Assembly: GCA_965603295.1 (NCBI GenBank)
Contig: CBFDCL010000009.1
Coordinates: 1 to 38,944 of the forward strand
Direction: 5' to 3'
Source of the DNA: JAFGWO01 sp965603295
GTDB taxonomy: Bacteria; BMS3Abin14
DNA: 38,944 nt
This document shows, in pieces, positions 38,780 to 38,944 of this stretch. The notes under the pieces are model-generated. The model saw only the letters and a list, made by a program, of their open reading frames with translations, had not been told where the DNA came from and did no database searches. The translations under genes were made by a program, and so were the position numbers. Position 1 is the first letter of the stretch. Every line of letters starts with the position of its first letter.

Positions 38780-38944
38780 ATGATCAACTTTGTTGCGAAA
38801 AAATTATTCGGCACCAAGAATGATCGGGAGTTGAAAAGGATAGGCCCTCTCGTAAACAGGGTCAACGAACTGGAGCAGTCGGTGCGGGCTCTCGATGAGA
38901 CCGGCCTGAAATCGAAGACCGCCGAGTTCCGGGAGCGCCTGGAC
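38780..38944 (+). CDS. secA: Protein translocase ATPase SecA, 3' partial
   Basis: The frame from ATG 38780 is open to the end of the window and gives 55 residues beginning MINFVAKKLFGTKNDRELKR, continuing through NRVNELEQSVRALDETGLKS and KTAEFRERLD. This is the conserved SecA N-terminus (KKxFGxKNDRELKR ... LKxKTxEFRxRL). SecA is the ATP-driven motor that pushes preproteins through SecYEG. AGGAA lies nine bases upstream. The rest of the gene lies beyond the window. The 190 bases between the preceding terminator and this start hold a possible short frame overlapping the ATG. Confidence 0.93.
   Translation, partial: MINFVAKKLFGTKNDRELKRIGPLVNRVNELEQSVRALDETGLKSKTAEFRERLD

Noticed and set aside
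37792..38865. 357-residue minus-strand ORF opposite the M23 gene and secA start
   Set aside because: Crosses a clear terminator and is antisense to two well-recognised genes.

Overview
This is a 38.9 kb stretch of a moderately GC-rich bacterial chromosome with densely packed, mostly co-directional genes. Gene order points to a deltaproteobacterium (Desulfobacterota-like): hisZ-purA; glnB-glnA behind a sigma-54-type promoter; ileS-lspA-lgt; xseB-ispA-dxs-tlyA-nadK-recN followed by a short ArgA-type acetyltransferase, a TldD/PmbA protein, an M23 peptidase and secA. This placement is inferred from synteny and protein character; I could not run a search. No rRNA, CRISPR array, phage or insertion sequence is visible. 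The window cuts the first gene (class V aminotransferase, 5' end missing) and the last (secA, 3' end missing).

Layout. 1-4.0 kb: aminotransferase, hisZ, purA. 4.0-4.5 kb: tRNA-Lys(TTT), tRNA-Glu(TTC) and a terminator. 4.7-12.1 kb: a one-strand catabolic island for 4-deoxy-5-keto-uronates, with a consensus promoter, an IclR regulator, eda, kdgK, kduD, kduI and a DctP-Q-M TRAP transporter. The encoded route is import, isomerisation by KduI, reduction by KduD, phosphorylation by KdgK and cleavage by Eda to pyruvate and glyceraldehyde 3-phosphate. 12.2-14.0 kb: an unrecognised 106-residue protein, a haem c/CopD-like/cytochrome b5-like membrane protein, and a SEC-C mini-protein. 14.3-17.7 kb (minus strand): GT39-type glycosyltransferase, DUF2148 ferredoxin-like protein, AEC transporter. 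17.8-22.0 kb: small heat-shock protein, a JAMM-domain/DinG helicase fusion, greA with a terminator in its leader. 22.4-24.3 kb: glnB-glnA. 24.5-29.0 kb (minus): ileS-lspA-lgt under an isoleucine T-box riboswitch with its own promoter. 29.1-38.9 kb: isoprenoid/RNA methylation/NAD kinase/DNA repair operon, then envelope genes and the start of secA.

The strangest feature is the non-coding DNA. Many intergenic gaps hold short-period (about 6-8 bp) degenerate tandem words. In the best-defined family, sense-strand (AGTTTGAG)n ending in GTTTGAAGTTGYGG, five copies start 4-30 bp after a stop codon and all have the same orientation relative to the gene they follow. Other word families (GTTGGACGTT, GTGACTGGTGACT/AATCACTAATCACC, TCTAGTATCTGG, GGTTGAGGGTTGAG) sit beside them, often as imperfect inverted pairs. 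A similar word tract lies in frame inside the DinG-like gene, and another separates the T-box terminator from ileS. I do not recognise a named family for these; they are the best candidate here for an undescribed system.
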